64,000 nucleotides of DNA from Halomonas sp. LR3S48 (lineage in GTDB: Bacteria; Pseudomonadota; Gammaproteobacteria; Pseudomonadales; Halomonadaceae): NCBI RefSeq assembly GCF_025725665.1, contig NZ_CP107009.1, positions 62,001 through 126,000 of the forward strand, written 5' to 3'. The notes beneath the pieces were generated by a model. It ran no database searches and was not told where the DNA came from. It was given only the letters and a program-made list of their open reading frames with translations. Numbering within the stretch: the first letter of the stretch is position 1; every line of letters begins with the position of its first letter. Of this stretch, positions 1-8,790 are shown one piece after another. The position numbers and the translations under genes were made by a program.

Positions 1-90
1 GGTGCCGGCACCGCCGCCGATGATCGGCTGGCCGCGGGCGACCATGTCTTGGAAGCGGGCCATCAAATCCTTGCGGTTGAAGGAAGGCAT
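1..90 (-). CDS. PEP hydrolase-like TIM-barrel protein (partial, N-terminal 30 codons)
   Basis: Only the first 30 codons lie in the window; the gene runs off the left edge. The translation begins MPSFNRKDLMARFQDMVARG and continues PIIGGGAGT. This resembles the N-terminus of the phosphoenolpyruvate-hydrolase-like TIM-barrel family, which in many proteobacteria sits beside a Tm-1-like ATP-binding protein. It follows livM on the same strand after 28 bp, so it is probably the next gene of the ABC importer operon. A Shine-Dalgarno-like AGGAGAACC precedes the ATG. The family call rests on a short segment recalled from memory and the biochemical role of the family is poorly known. Confidence 0.6.
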   Translation of the reverse strand, partial: MPSFNRKDLMARFQDMVARGQPIIGGGAGT

Positions 91-118
91 GCAGGTTCTC
101 CTTATGAATACTGGATGG

Positions 119-1102
119 TCATTGCTGATGAGTGCGGGGGCGAGAGTCCACCTTGGCCGCGGAAGTGGTGGAGCGTCGTGAACGAAGCGCCTGGTTGAGC
201 TGGCCCACCACACCCTGGCGGAAGGTGAGTACGCAGGTCATGAACACCAGGCCGATGATCACTGTGACCCAGGCGCCGAAGGGATCCAGGTAGTGATTCA
301 GCGTAGAGACGAGTGCAGCACCCACGGCGGGCCCGAACACCGTGCTCATACCGCCCAACAGGGTCATCAGGATGACGTCCCCGGAGGTGTGCCAGTGCAC
401 GTCGTAGAGGGCCGCCAGTTGGAAGATGATCGCCTTGAGCGAGCCGGCTACGCCTGACAGGCCGGCCGAGATGGTAAATACCAGCACCTTGTAGCGGGCC
501 ACGGGATAGCCCAATGAGACGGCACGCGGCTCGTGCTCGCGGATGGCGCGCAGCACGTGGCCGAAAGGGGAGTTGACGGTCCTCCATACCAGCCACAGGC
601 CGACGCCGACGATGCCCACCACCACGTAGTAGAGTGCCCTGTCGCTGCGCAGGTCGATCACGCCCAGGAAGGTGCCACGCGGGATTCGCTGCAGGCCGTC
701 CTCGGCACCGGCGAAGGGAGCCTGGAGGAAGAAGAAGAACACCAGCTGCGACAAGGCCAGGGTGATCATGGCCAGGTAGATGCCGCTGCGCCGAATCGCC
801 AGGGCTCCCACGATAGCGCCCAGTGCTGCCGCCACCACGCCGCCCGCGAGAATTGCCAGTTCGGTGGGCACCCCGTAGGCCTTGGCCAGCAGTCCTGTCA
901 CATAGGCACCGGTGCCGAAGAAGGCGGCGTGGCCGAAGGAGAGGATCCCAGTATGGCCCAGCAGCAGGTTGAAGGCACAGGCGAAGAGCACGAAGCACAG
1001 GGTCTTCATGACGAAGACGGGATAGATCAGCTGCGGGAAGAAGGGTACCGCCAGCAGTACCAGCAGGCCCAGGGCGAGCAGGGTGGAGGGTAGCGGTCTC
1101 AT
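119..1102 (-). CDS. livM: branched-chain amino acid-type ABC transporter permease, LivM family
   Basis: This 327-residue inner-membrane permease has about nine hydrophobic segments and the LivM hallmark stretch LLGHTGILSFGHAAFFGTGA near residues 48-67. With LivH it would form the translocation pore for a substrate delivered by the periplasmic binding protein upstream. The start codon lies 2 bp after the livH stop, which suggests tight translational coupling. LivM/LivH pairs carry branched-chain amino acids, amides, urea or aromatic acids. Given the catabolic neighbourhood an aromatic or amide substrate is as likely as leucine, but the sequence does not decide this. Confidence 0.9.
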   Translation of the reverse strand: MRPLPSTLLALGLLVLLAVPFFPQLIYPVFVMKTLCFVLFACAFNLLLGHTGILSFGHAAFFGTGAYVTGLLAKAYGVPTELAILAGGVVAAALGAIVGALAIRRSGIYLAMITLALSQLVFFFFLQAPFAGAEDGLQRIPRGTFLGVIDLRSDRALYYVVVGIVGVGLWLVWRTVNSPFGHVLRAIREHEPRAVSLGYPVARYKVLVFTISAGLSGVAGSLKAIIFQLAALYDVHWHTSGDVILMTLLGGMSTVFGPAVGAALVSTLNHYLDPFGAWVTVIIGLVFMTCVLTFRQGVVGQLNQALRSRRSTTSAAKVDSRPRTHQQ

Positions 1103-1104
1103 GG

Positions 1105-1992
1105 TCAGCCCTCCTCACGGCCGAACAGCCCGGCCGGGCGCAGCAGCAGCACCAGCACCATGACCAGGAAGACGATGGTCGACGAGAACTCCGAGTAGAA
1201 CACCCGCGTGAAGCCTTCCACCACGCCCAGCCCCAGTCCGGTGACAATAGCGCCCATGATCGAGCCCAGCCCGCCGATCACCACGACGGCAAAGATGATG
1301 ATGACCAGGCTGGAGCCCATGGAGGGATTGACGTGGAAGATAGGAGCGGCGAGCACTCCGGCGAAGGCCGCCAGGCCCACGCCCACGCCATAGGTCAATG
1401 TGATCAGACGCGGCACGTTGATGCCGAAGGCCTGGGTCAGCTCCGAGCGCTCGGTGGCGGCGCGCAGGCTGGCGCCCAGCGACGTGCGCTCGATGATGAA
1501 CCAAGTGACGAAGCACAGCAGTAGCGCCGAGACGATTACGAAGCCGCGATAGAGGGGCAGGATCATGAAGCCCAGGTTGAGGGTGCCGCGCAGCAGTTCG
1601 GGGGTGGCGAAAGGCTGGCCGGAAGAGCCGAAGGCGACCCGGAACCCGCCCTCCAGCACCAGTACCAGACTGAAGGTCAACAGCAGTCCATAAATCGGAT
1701 CTAACCCATAAAGCCGGCGCAGGAATAGGAACTCGAACAGCATGCCGAACAGCGCTACGGCCAGCGGTGCGACAAATAGCGTCACCCAATAGTTGACTCC
1801 CAGGTACTGGGCCAGCAGGAAGGCCATAAAGGCGCCCAGCATGAAGAAGGCGCCATGGGCGAAATTGACGATCTTGAGAACGCCGAAGATGATGGCCAGG
1901 CCCAGGCTGAGCACCGCGTAGAAGGAGCCGTTGACGATGCCCAGCATGAGTTGTCCCAGCAGGGCCTGAATGGGAATGCCGAATATATCCAT
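1105..1992 (-). CDS. livH: branched-chain amino acid-type ABC transporter permease, LivH family
   Basis: This inner-membrane permease of 295 residues begins MDIFGIPIQALLGQLMLGIV. It has the typical LivH pattern of seven to eight hydrophobic helices, including FGVLKIVNFAHGAFFMLGAF near residues 38-57. An in-frame GTG two codons upstream (1998) is possible, but the ATG at 1992 is the conventional choice. It pairs with the adjacent LivM and is preceded by the binding-protein gene after about 70 bp. The operon order binding protein, LivH, LivM, TIM-barrel protein places the ATPases elsewhere, at 4284-5760 beyond an AraC gene. Confidence 0.9.
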   Translation of the reverse strand: MDIFGIPIQALLGQLMLGIVNGSFYAVLSLGLAIIFGVLKIVNFAHGAFFMLGAFMAFLLAQYLGVNYWVTLFVAPLAVALFGMLFEFLFLRRLYGLDPIYGLLLTFSLVLVLEGGFRVAFGSSGQPFATPELLRGTLNLGFMILPLYRGFVIVSALLLCFVTWFIIERTSLGASLRAATERSELTQAFGINVPRLITLTYGVGVGLAAFAGVLAAPIFHVNPSMGSSLVIIIFAVVVIGGLGSIMGAIVTGLGLGVVEGFTRVFYSEFSSTIVFLVMVLVLLLRPAGLFGREEG

Positions 1993-2064
1993 GATCACTT
2001 GCTCACGAAGCTGGCGAAGAGTGAGAGCCGGATGCCCGGCGAGTGCCGGGCACGGGAGAGGGCA

Positions 2065-3294
2065 TCAGTCGTTGCCGAGCAAGTGGCAGGTGCTTTTCTC
2101 CAGGGGCTGGAAGGCCTCCTCGCCAGGAATGGTGGTGACCAGGCGCAGGAAGTCGTAGTCGTACTCCGACTCGTCGGGGGCCTTCACCTCCCATAGGTAC
2201 TGGTCGTGCACCATGCGGCCGTTGGGCCGGATGTAGCCACCCGTGGCGAAGAAGTCGTTGATCTCCAGTTCCCGCATCTTCTCCGAGACCGCCGTGGCAT
2301 CGTCGGTACCGGCGGCCTCAATGGCGTTCAAGTAATGCATGGTGGAGGAGTAGTTGCCGGCATGCGCCATGTTGGGCATGCGCCCGGTGCGCTCGTAGAA
2401 GCGCTGGGAAAACTCGCGGGTCTCGTCGTTGGCATCCCAGTAGAAGGCATTGGTCAGCATCAGTCCCTGGGCAGTATCGAGCCCCAGGCTGACAATGTCG
2501 TCGTACCACAGCAGCAAGGCGGCCGGGCGCTGTCCTGGGGTAACGCCGAATTCGGCCAGGGCGTTGATCGCATTGATGGCGTCGGCGCCAGTGGAAGCGA
2601 TACCGATGATCTCGGCGCCGGAGGCTTGGGCCTGCAGGGCATAGGAGGAGAAGTCGGTGGTGTTCAACGGGTGGCGAGCGGCACCGACGACCTGGCCGCC
2701 GGCTTCGCGCACCACTTCCGACACTTGCTCCTCGAGCCCGATGCCGAAGGCGAAATCCACGGTAAGGAAGAACCAGGTGTCCCCGCCATCTTCGACGATC
2801 GACTTGCCGGTGCCGTGGGCCAGCGAATGCGCATCATAGGTGTAGTGGGTGACGAAGGGTGAACAGTAGTCGTTGGTGAGCCCGATGTTGGATGACGAGT
2901 TGACGATGGCATGGCGCTGCTGTTCGTCGGCCACGGCCGCCACGGCAAGGGCAACCCCGGAGTTGGACAGGTCGTTGATCATGTCCACCCCTTCGCTGCC
3001 GTACCACTCGCGGGCACGGCTGGCGCCGGTGTCGGCACGGTTGCGATGGTCGCCGTGGATGACCTCGATGGGGATGCCGTTGACTTCGCCGCCGAAATCC
3101 TCGACGGCCATCTGTACGGCGGCCACGGCCGCCTCGCCGGAGAGGTCGGTGTAGATACCCGACATGTCGGTGAGCACGCCGATACGCACCACATCGTCGG
3201 TGTAGCCTGCGCTGGCCATGGCACTGGAGAGGCCCCCCAGGCTCAGTATGGCGGAAGACACCGCCAGTGTTTTGAAGGAGTTCGTGGCTGGCAT
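2065..3294 (-). CDS. periplasmic substrate-binding protein of a LivK/amide-type ABC importer
   Basis: This 409-residue protein carries an N-terminal signal peptide (MPATNSFKTLAVSSAILSLG, cleavage probably after SSAMASA). It then shows the type I periplasmic fold opening VVRIGVLTDMSGIYTDLSGE seen in LivK/AmiC-like receptors. No lipobox cysteine is present, so it should be soluble in the periplasm. The ATG at 3294 is chosen because AGGAGAA lies eight bases upstream; a codon seven further upstream is out of register with that site. It heads the minus-strand importer operon and faces the AraC gene at 3404. The ligand cannot be read from the sequence; members of this group bind amino acids, short amides or aromatic acids. 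Confidence 0.88.
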   Translation of the reverse strand: MPATNSFKTLAVSSAILSLGGLSSAMASAGYTDDVVRIGVLTDMSGIYTDLSGEAAVAAVQMAVEDFGGEVNGIPIEVIHGDHRNRADTGASRAREWYGSEGVDMINDLSNSGVALAVAAVADEQQRHAIVNSSSNIGLTNDYCSPFVTHYTYDAHSLAHGTGKSIVEDGGDTWFFLTVDFAFGIGLEEQVSEVVREAGGQVVGAARHPLNTTDFSSYALQAQASGAEIIGIASTGADAINAINALAEFGVTPGQRPAALLLWYDDIVSLGLDTAQGLMLTNAFYWDANDETREFSQRFYERTGRMPNMAHAGNYSSTMHYLNAIEAAGTDDATAVSEKMRELEINDFFATGGYIRPNGRMVHDQYLWEVKAPDESEYDYDFLRLVTTIPGEEAFQPLEKSTCHLLGND

Positions 3295-3403
3295 TGTTTT
3301 TTCTCCTGTTCTCATGGGGAGCTATTGTTGTAATTTGCTCTGATTCGAACGGTTTATTGATTTGCTGCCTTTAACAGTTAGGGCCAATACGGGCGAATGC
3401 GCC

Positions 3404-4249
3404 ATGGCTGCAGAGCACGAACAGCTATCCGAAACCCACATCGTCGGCGGCGACACCCAGCAGTGGATCGTGCGCGCCGGAGACTGTGCGGCACTCGAGC
3501 AGCGACATATCTCCCACGTAGGAGTCGGTGATGCCGCGGTGCCTTACCGAATCGTGCGCACTCGCCTGAGCGGTGCCTATATTCACGGTTCGCTGGGCGG
3601 TGAAGGCCGTATGCTGCTGGACGGTCGTTGGTGCACCATGCGTCGCAACATGATGTCCTTCGCCCCGGCCCACGGGCTTCATGCCTTCCATGCCGTGCCT
3701 GAGAAACGCTGGCAGTACTGCTGGCTGCGCTACCTGCCCAGCGCGCCGCGCTCGGTAGTAGGAACGATTGCGCCGATCATGCAGCACTTCGATCCCGAGC
3801 CGATGAAGCACGCCATCCTGGGACTTTACAGCGAGGTGTTCCACGGCCAGGGCGACCCGGCCAGCTGCGTGATGTGGATCGATACCATTGAGCGCTACAT
3901 CTCGCGCTTCGCCGATCCCTGGCGGCGCGATGCGCGTATCGTGGCGGTCTTCGATGCGGTGATACCGACGCTGGAGCGGCACTGGACCATCGAGGAGATG
4001 GCTGACATCGCCCATGTCAGCACCGAACACCTGCGGCGCATCAGCCGCAAGGTCTTCGGACGCAGCCCGATGCAGCAGCTCACCCAGTTGCGCATGCAAC
4101 ACGCCACCCACCTGCTGGCGACCAGCGACCTGCCGATCGAGGCCATCGCCGAGCGGGTGGGTTACGGTAGCCCCTTTGCCTTCTCCAAGACCTTCAAGCG
4201 CATGAACGGCGTCTCACCTTCGCACTTTCGCCTGCACTCTCGTGACTGA
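3404..4249 (+). CDS. AraC-family transcriptional regulator
   Basis: This 281-residue protein has an N-terminal cupin-like sensor region and a C-terminal double helix-turn-helix. The second half contains WTIEEMADIAHVSTEHLRRI (near 205-224) and the conserved AraC tail with IAERVGYGSPFAFSKTFKR. It is transcribed divergently from the binding-protein gene and lies between the two halves of the ABC importer, so it is the obvious candidate regulator of that importer. The ATG at 3404 is preferred; an earlier in-frame TTG at 3362 has no ribosome-binding site. The inducer is probably the transported compound, by inference only. Confidence 0.88.
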   Translation: MAAEHEQLSETHIVGGDTQQWIVRAGDCAALEQRHISHVGVGDAAVPYRIVRTRLSGAYIHGSLGGEGRMLLDGRWCTMRRNMMSFAPAHGLHAFHAVPEKRWQYCWLRYLPSAPRSVVGTIAPIMQHFDPEPMKHAILGLYSEVFHGQGDPASCVMWIDTIERYISRFADPWRRDARIVAVFDAVIPTLERHWTIEEMADIAHVSTEHLRRISRKVFGRSPMQQLTQLRMQHATHLLATSDLPIEAIAERVGYGSPFAFSKTFKRMNGVSPSHFRLHSRD

Positions 4250-4283
4250 ACTTCACGACTGATTTTCGCGACTGAGCGTGCCG

Positions 4284-5012
4284 CTAGACGCCCAGGCGGG
4301 CCAGCAGTGGGTCAATGTCCTGCTCGATGCCCTTGCGGTCATAGCGCGCCGCTACCTGGCCATGGTCGATCAGGTAGAAGTGGTCCGCCACGCTCATGGC
4401 GAAATGCAGGTTTTGCTCCACTAGGAGGATGGTATAGCCCTGCTCCTTGAGGTGACGGATGGTGTCGCCGATGTGCTCGACGATGCTGGGCGCCAGCCCC
4501 TCGGTAGGCTCGTCGAGCAGCAGCAGCTTGGCCCCGGTGCGCAGGGTGCGCCCAATGGCCAGCATCTGCTGTTCGCCGCCGGAGAGCTTGGTGCCAGGGC
4601 TGCGCAACCGCTCGCGCAGGTGGGGAAACAGGTCGAGCACCTGCTCGGTGCTCAGACCGTCGTCATTGACTCTTTTCGGCAGCTCGAGGTGCTCCCTGAC
4701 GTCGAGCGTGGCGTAAATGCCGCGATCCTCGGGGCAAAAGGCCACGCCGTGCCGGGCGATATGGAAAGGGCGCAGTCCGATAGTTTCGGTGCCCGCAAGC
4801 CGGATGCTGCCACGGCGCCGTGGGACGATGCCCATGATCGACTTCAGGGTGGTGGATTTGCCCGCGCCGTTGCGGCCCAGCAGGGTGACCACCTGCCCCG
4901 GCGGTACCTCCAGGTCGATGCCGTGCAGCACGTGGCTTTCGCCATACCAGGCGTGGAGGTCGCGGATGGCAAGCATGGGCTCGACGATCTGATCCACGAC
5001 GACTTCAGTCAT
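4284..5012 (-). CDS. livF: branched-chain amino acid-type ABC transporter ATP-binding protein, LivF family
   Basis: This 242-residue ATPase has Walker A GRNGAGKST (near 46-54), signature LSGGEQQMLAIGR and Walker B LLLLDEPTEGL, in the order and spacing usual for LivF. The start at 5012 (MTEVVVDQIVEP) is preferred over an in-frame ATG at 5039 because GGAGGGA lies seven bases before the 5012 codon, inside the longer version. It overlaps the 3' end of livG by 8 bp, so the pair is translationally coupled. It would energise the LivHM permease encoded at 119-1992, from which it is separated by the AraC gene. Confidence 0.92.
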   Translation of the reverse strand: MTEVVVDQIVEPMLAIRDLHAWYGESHVLHGIDLEVPPGQVVTLLGRNGAGKSTTLKSIMGIVPRRRGSIRLAGTETIGLRPFHIARHGVAFCPEDRGIYATLDVREHLELPKRVNDDGLSTEQVLDLFPHLRERLRSPGTKLSGGEQQMLAIGRTLRTGAKLLLLDEPTEGLAPSIVEHIGDTIRHLKEQGYTILLVEQNLHFAMSVADHFYLIDHGQVAARYDRKGIEQDIDPLLARLGV

Positions 5013-5760
5013 GGCGAGTCCCTCCAATATAGGATTCAATCACGCGCGGGTCGCGCGAGACGGTGGCGTAGTCGCCCTCCACCAGCACCTCGCCGCGTGC
5101 CAGTACGGTGATGCGGTCGCAGAGCTCGGCCACCACGCCCAGGTTATGCTCCACCATCAGCACGGAACGTCCCTCAGCCACGCGACGAATCAGCGCTGCG
5201 GTACGGCCCACGTCCTCCGTACCCATGCCGGCCAGCGGCTCATCGAGCAGCATCACCTCGGGGTCGAGCGCCAGGGTGGTGGCGAGTTCCAGGGCGCGCT
5301 TGCGGCCATAGGGAAGCTCGGCGGCGGGGGTGTCGGCCCACTGTTCCAGGCCGACATCGACCAGCAGCGCCATGGCGCGCTCGCGATAGCGGTCGAGGCG
5401 GTGATGGGAGGCCCAGAAATCGTAGGACTCGCCGCGCTGGCGCTGCAACGACAGCTTGACGTTCTCCAGTGTACTGAGATGACCGAACACGGCGGATATC
5501 TGGAACGAGCGAACCATGCCCAGCCTTGCCACCTGGTCCGGCTTGAGTCGGGTGATGTCGTGTCCCTTGAAGAAGATGCTGCCGGCGCTGGGCTCGAGAA
5601 ATTTCGTCAGCAGATTGAAGCAGGTGGTCTTGCCTGCGCCGTTGGCGCCGATCAGGGCATGGATGGTGCCGGGTTCGATTCGTATGGAGATGTCGCTTAC
5701 CGCCGTGAAGCCCCGGAAGTTCTTAGTGAGGTTTCGGGTCTCGATGATTGCCTCTGTCAT
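5005..5760 (-). CDS. livG: branched-chain amino acid-type ABC transporter ATP-binding protein, LivG family
   Basis: This is a 251-residue ATPase with Walker A GANGAGKTT near residues 36-44, a LivG-type PYGRKRALELATTLALDPEV signature region and Walker B VMLLDEPLAGM. It starts MTEAIIETRNLTKNFRGFTA. It is the first gene of a two-gene unit with livF and ends 8 bp inside it. About 200 bp without a gene lie upstream. In the cell it sits on the cytoplasmic face of the importer. Confidence 0.92.
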   Translation of the reverse strand: MTEAIIETRNLTKNFRGFTAVSDISIRIEPGTIHALIGANGAGKTTCFNLLTKFLEPSAGSIFFKGHDITRLKPDQVARLGMVRSFQISAVFGHLSTLENVKLSLQRQRGESYDFWASHHRLDRYRERAMALLVDVGLEQWADTPAAELPYGRKRALELATTLALDPEVMLLDEPLAGMGTEDVGRTAALIRRVAEGRSVLMVEHNLGVVAELCDRITVLARGEVLVEGDYATVSRDPRVIESYIGGTRHD

Positions 5761-5913
5761 CGTCTACTCCGTCGTTATTATTGTCTGGTCCTGTCTCGAG
5801 TGACGGAGCGTGTCGACACGGGCCAACGGTATCCGTCGGCTTCAGTGTTGACTCGTGTGCTGGGCAGCGCCATGGCCGCAGGGCACGTATGGCTATCCGA
5901 AATGCACATGCAA

Positions 5914-5936
5914 GCCGGGCCTCGATCGGGCCCGGC
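5914..5936 (-). terminator. strong hairpin downstream of the 5970-6617 gene
   Basis: An 8-bp perfect stem (GCCGGGCC / GGCCCGGC) with a 7-nt loop lies 34 bp beyond the stop codon of the minus-strand membrane-protein gene. On the minus strand it is followed by a modestly T-containing stretch without a clean T-run. It is a plausible terminator, or an mRNA 3'-end stabiliser. The rest of the 5761-5969 gap shows no gene. Confidence 0.5.
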
Positions 5937-5969
5937 TGGGTAGGGAGGAAGGAGAACGCTACAAGGCGA

Positions 5970-6617
5970 TCAGGTCGTCAGCACCTGCTCTTCGTCGTAC
6001 TGCGCGGCGATGTCGCTCACCGAGATGCAGGTGTACTTGATGATGAAGAAAGCCAGGGTGGCGGGGCAAGTGAAGCTCTCCTCGAAGCGCTCTACATGGG
6101 CGCCTCGTCCACGGGTGACGCTGGCGCGGTAGCTATTGCCCGCCTTGGTCAGCCTGACCGTGGCCTGGCTGTCGGCTTCCTGTTTCTCCAGCACCAGCTC
6201 GCGCTGCCTGGCCAGCAGCTCGTCGAGCATCTTGCCGCCCTCGCGCTCCTCGGGCGTAGCCCATACCTCCTGGTCGCGCTTGCCGTACTGGAACAGCATG
6301 ATGGCCGGCAGCACCGAGAAGATGGCGCCGGTCAGCAGCCAGGTGAGCTCGGCGCCGGGAGGGTGCAGCGCGAATACGGCGAACATCTGCACCAGGAAGC
6401 TGGCCGCCAGAATGCCAGCCAACGGGCGCCACATGCGCGGGTTCATCACCGGCTTGCCGAGGGTATGGCCCCACAGGCCGGCCGCTACCAGTGCCCCCAG
6501 CACGACCGATGCCACCCCCCAAAGAGGGCCGCCGCCCACCAGCAGGGCAATGACGCCGATCGCCACCAGGACGCTGTAGAACACCGCCAGCAGTATGTAC
6601 GCTCGTTCCAGGGTCAT
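5970..6617 (-). CDS. membrane protein of unknown function
   Basis: I do not recognise this 215-residue protein. It has four or so hydrophobic segments in the first 115 residues (the first begins near TLERAYILLAVFYSVLVAIG). A charged, probably coiled-coil stretch rich in Glu, Arg and Gln follows (near 120-150), then a soluble tail of about 65 residues. The start at 6617 is preferred over the ATG at 6626 because AAAGGAG abuts the latter with no spacing and sits nine bases from the former. It lies between the ABC importer and pyrB on the same strand, with gaps of about 200 bp on each side, so it is probably a single-gene unit. Confidence 0.7.
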   Translation of the reverse strand: MTLERAYILLAVFYSVLVAIGVIALLVGGGPLWGVASVVLGALVAAGLWGHTLGKPVMNPRMWRPLAGILAASFLVQMFAVFALHPPGAELTWLLTGAIFSVLPAIMLFQYGKRDQEVWATPEEREGGKMLDELLARQRELVLEKQEADSQATVRLTKAGNSYRASVTRGRGAHVERFEESFTCPATLAFFIIKYTCISVSDIAAQYDEEQVLTT

Positions 6618-6728
6618 GCGTCGCATCTCCTTTCTACCGGTTGCCTGGGCGGCAACGCCGTTGTTATTCGAGTTGGCTATCCGAGTCGTCGTTCGTCAGT
6701 CGGCTCTCTCGAGCCTTGTCGTCAAGGG

Positions 6729-6747
6729 TGGCAGCCAATGGCTGCCA
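6729..6747 (-). terminator. perfect hairpin downstream of pyrB
   Basis: A perfect 8-bp stem TGGCAGCC / GGCTGCCA with a 3-nt loop lies about 60 bp past the pyrB stop codon. It has no T-run, so it may be a weak terminator or a 3'-end stabilising structure. The flanking 6627-6809 gap holds no other recognisable feature. Confidence 0.4.
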
Positions 6748-6809
6748 TGACAGCTTCGCATATTCCACGATCGCCATCAGCATAGCGATGCCCAGCGTTG
6801 GCTGCATAG

Positions 6810-7838
6810 TCACAGGGCGGGATCGTCCACCCCGACCCGCTCGGGCACGAACCAGCGCACCTGGCGCAGGTCCTTCTCGATCAGCTCCTCCACTTGGAGC
6901 AGGGTGGCGAAGATCGCCATGCGTACCGGGATGCCGTTGTCGGTCTGGCGGAAGATCGCCAGGCGCGGGTCGCCGTTGAGGTCGACGTCGAGATCGTTGG
7001 CATCGGGACGGCTGTCGCGGGGCAGCGGGTGCATGACGATGGTATTGCGGCCGCAGCGCTTGTCCATGAAGGCACGGTCGACGGTGAAGTCGCGCGACAG
7101 GCTGAAGCCCTCGCTCATCTCCGCGGTGAAACGCTCCTTCTGGATGCGGGTGGTGTAGACCACATCGACGTCCGCGTAGTCATCGCTCAGGCTGGCGCGC
7201 TCCTCGATGCGGTGGCCGCGGGAGGCGACCAGGTCGACCAGGTAACTCGGCATCTCGAGCCCGGGCGGCGCCACCAGGGTGATGCGCATGGGATCGTAGA
7301 GCGACAGCAGCTTGATCAGCGAATGCACCGTGCGGCCGTACTTGAGGTCGCCGGTCAGCAGCACGTGGGCGCCGGCAAGCTTCTTGCCCAGCCGAGTGAA
7401 CTCCTTGTCGATGGTATAGAAGTCGAGCAGCGCCTGGCTGGGGTGCTCGCCGGGGCCATCGCCGCCGTTGATCACCGGCACGTGGGTGGCGGCGGCGAAC
7501 TCCGCCACCGAGCCCTGGTCGGGGTGGCGCATGACGATGGCGTCGCAGTAGCCGCTCATCACCCGGCTGGTGTCATAGAGCGACTCGCCCTTGGCCATCG
7601 AGGAGAAGGTGAAGCCGGTGGTGTCGCACACGCTGCCGCCCAGGCGGCAGAAGGCCGCGTGGAAGCTCACCCGGGTGCGGGTGCTGGCCTCGAAGAACAG
7701 GTTGCCGAGTACGGCCCCCTCCAGCACCCGGGTCACCTGGCGGCGTTGGGCGATGGGCTCCATGCGGGCGGCGACGCGCATCAGGTGGTCGACGCGATCG
7801 CGGGACAGGGAATCAACGGAGAGCAGGTGGGGACTCAT
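6810..7838 (-). CDS. pyrB: aspartate carbamoyltransferase (long, ~340-residue type)
   Basis: This cytoplasmic enzyme of pyrimidine synthesis joins carbamoyl phosphate and aspartate to form N-carbamoylaspartate. The 342-residue protein shows the carbamoyl-phosphate loop FFEASTRTRVSF (near 49-60), the motif HPSQALLDFYTI, and HPLPR near residue 260. It is about 30 residues longer than the E. coli catalytic chain, matching the longer ATCases of some gammaproteobacteria. No pyrI or dihydroorotase gene lies beside it. GAGG lies six bases before the ATG. An ornithine carbamoyltransferase is less likely, given the HPLPR and downstream RQTDNG signatures. Confidence 0.9.
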   Translation of the reverse strand: MSPHLLSVDSLSRDRVDHLMRVAARMEPIAQRRQVTRVLEGAVLGNLFFEASTRTRVSFHAAFCRLGGSVCDTTGFTFSSMAKGESLYDTSRVMSGYCDAIVMRHPDQGSVAEFAAATHVPVINGGDGPGEHPSQALLDFYTIDKEFTRLGKKLAGAHVLLTGDLKYGRTVHSLIKLLSLYDPMRITLVAPPGLEMPSYLVDLVASRGHRIEERASLSDDYADVDVVYTTRIQKERFTAEMSEGFSLSRDFTVDRAFMDKRCGRNTIVMHPLPRDSRPDANDLDVDLNGDPRLAIFRQTDNGIPVRMAIFATLLQVEELIEKDLRQVRWFVPERVGVDDPAL

Positions 7839-7919
7839 CGAAGGCCTCGAAGTGGCAGCGAAGGGTGGCTCGTAGTGTAACGCTACCGGCCCCTCGCTTC
7901 ACGAGGCGCGATGCTGCGC

Positions 7920-8597
7920 TCAACGGCCGACCAGCTCGGCCAGCCTGAGTGCGTGAGCCTTCACTTCGCGAATCGCCCGCTCGGTATCGAGGTCGTCCAT
8001 CGCCACTACGCCCACGCAGGCCTCGACGCCGGGGCGGAACTGTGGCGTGGCGATGGGGCTCGCCACGCCTACCGCGCCACGCTGCAGCTGGCCCCGGGTC
8101 AGGCTGTAGCCGTCGGCACGGGCCTGGAGCACCTCCTCGCTGTCGTCGTTGCGCGGGGCGCGTCCGGCCAGTATGGCGATACCGGCGGCCCCGCGGCTCA
8201 ACGGATGGCGGCTGCCGACCCGGTAGCTCACGCGCAGCAACCCCTCCTCCGGTTCCGCCACGAGAAGCACTACGCACTCTTCGCCCTGGGCCACCGAGAC
8301 GAAGGCGGTGGCTCGTGTCGCCTTGGCCAGCGCTTGCAACAGCGGCAGGGCCACGGCGCGCAGCTGTGGTTCGAAGCGTGAGGCCAGCAGTGAGATGCCG
8401 GCGCCCAGGCGCAGCGAGCCCTCGCTGGAGCGTGCCACCAGTCCGTGCTGCTCCAGGGTGGTGACGATGCGGTAAGCGATGGCGCGATGTACCTCAAGCT
8501 GCTCGGCGAGCTCGGCGACGCTGATGCCATCGGCATGTTCGGCGACGAGTTCCAGCGCGCGCAGGCCGCGATCCAGGGTTTGCAGGGTAGTGGCCAT
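7920..8597 (-). CDS. IclR-family transcriptional regulator (upstream of the P450)
   Basis: This 225-residue regulator has an N-terminal winged helix (TLQTLDRGLRALELVAEHAD, then ISVAELAEQLEVHRAIAYRI) and an IclR effector domain ending in AHALRLAELVGR. The start at 8597 (MATTLQTLDRG) matches family N-termini; an in-frame ATG 13 codons earlier is less likely. It is divergent from the P450 gene, and a GTTCAGC-N9-GCTGAAC palindrome lies between them. IclR proteins usually govern adjacent aromatic or carboxylic-acid catabolic genes, so control of the P450 and perhaps the TRAP receptor is inferred. Confidence 0.88.
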   Translation of the reverse strand: MATTLQTLDRGLRALELVAEHADGISVAELAEQLEVHRAIAYRIVTTLEQHGLVARSSEGSLRLGAGISLLASRFEPQLRAVALPLLQALAKATRATAFVSVAQGEECVVLLVAEPEEGLLRVSYRVGSRHPLSRGAAGIAILAGRAPRNDDSEEVLQARADGYSLTRGQLQRGAVGVASPIATPQFRPGVEACVGVVAMDDLDTERAIREVKAHALRLAELVGR

Positions 8598-8682
8598 CGA
8601 ACGGCAGCCCTCGAGTCGTTGGTGATGGCTGGGCATGGTAGCGCAGACGTCCGGGATTGACGTCCCCGTCGAAAGTGCCTAT

Positions 8683-8705
8683 GTTCAGCCATGTGTTCGC
8701 TGAAC
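8683..8705. promoter_or_regulatory. inverted repeat between iclR and the P450 gene
   Basis: A perfect 7-bp inverted repeat, GTTCAGC-N9-GCTGAAC, lies in the 193-bp divergent intergenic region. Its size and position fit an IclR-type operator. No other palindrome of similar quality was seen in this gap. Confidence 0.5.
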
Positions 8706-8790
8706 GATACCAAGTGTGCGATAAAAGTAAAACAAGGCACTGCAACACATGACAGTCACGATTCCGGATGACAGCCCCGCGGGAGGCCCC

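Noticed and set aside
102..1247. A 381-codon minus-strand frame overlapping livM
   Set aside because: Arg/Gly/Pro-rich shadow of livM in another frame with no motif.
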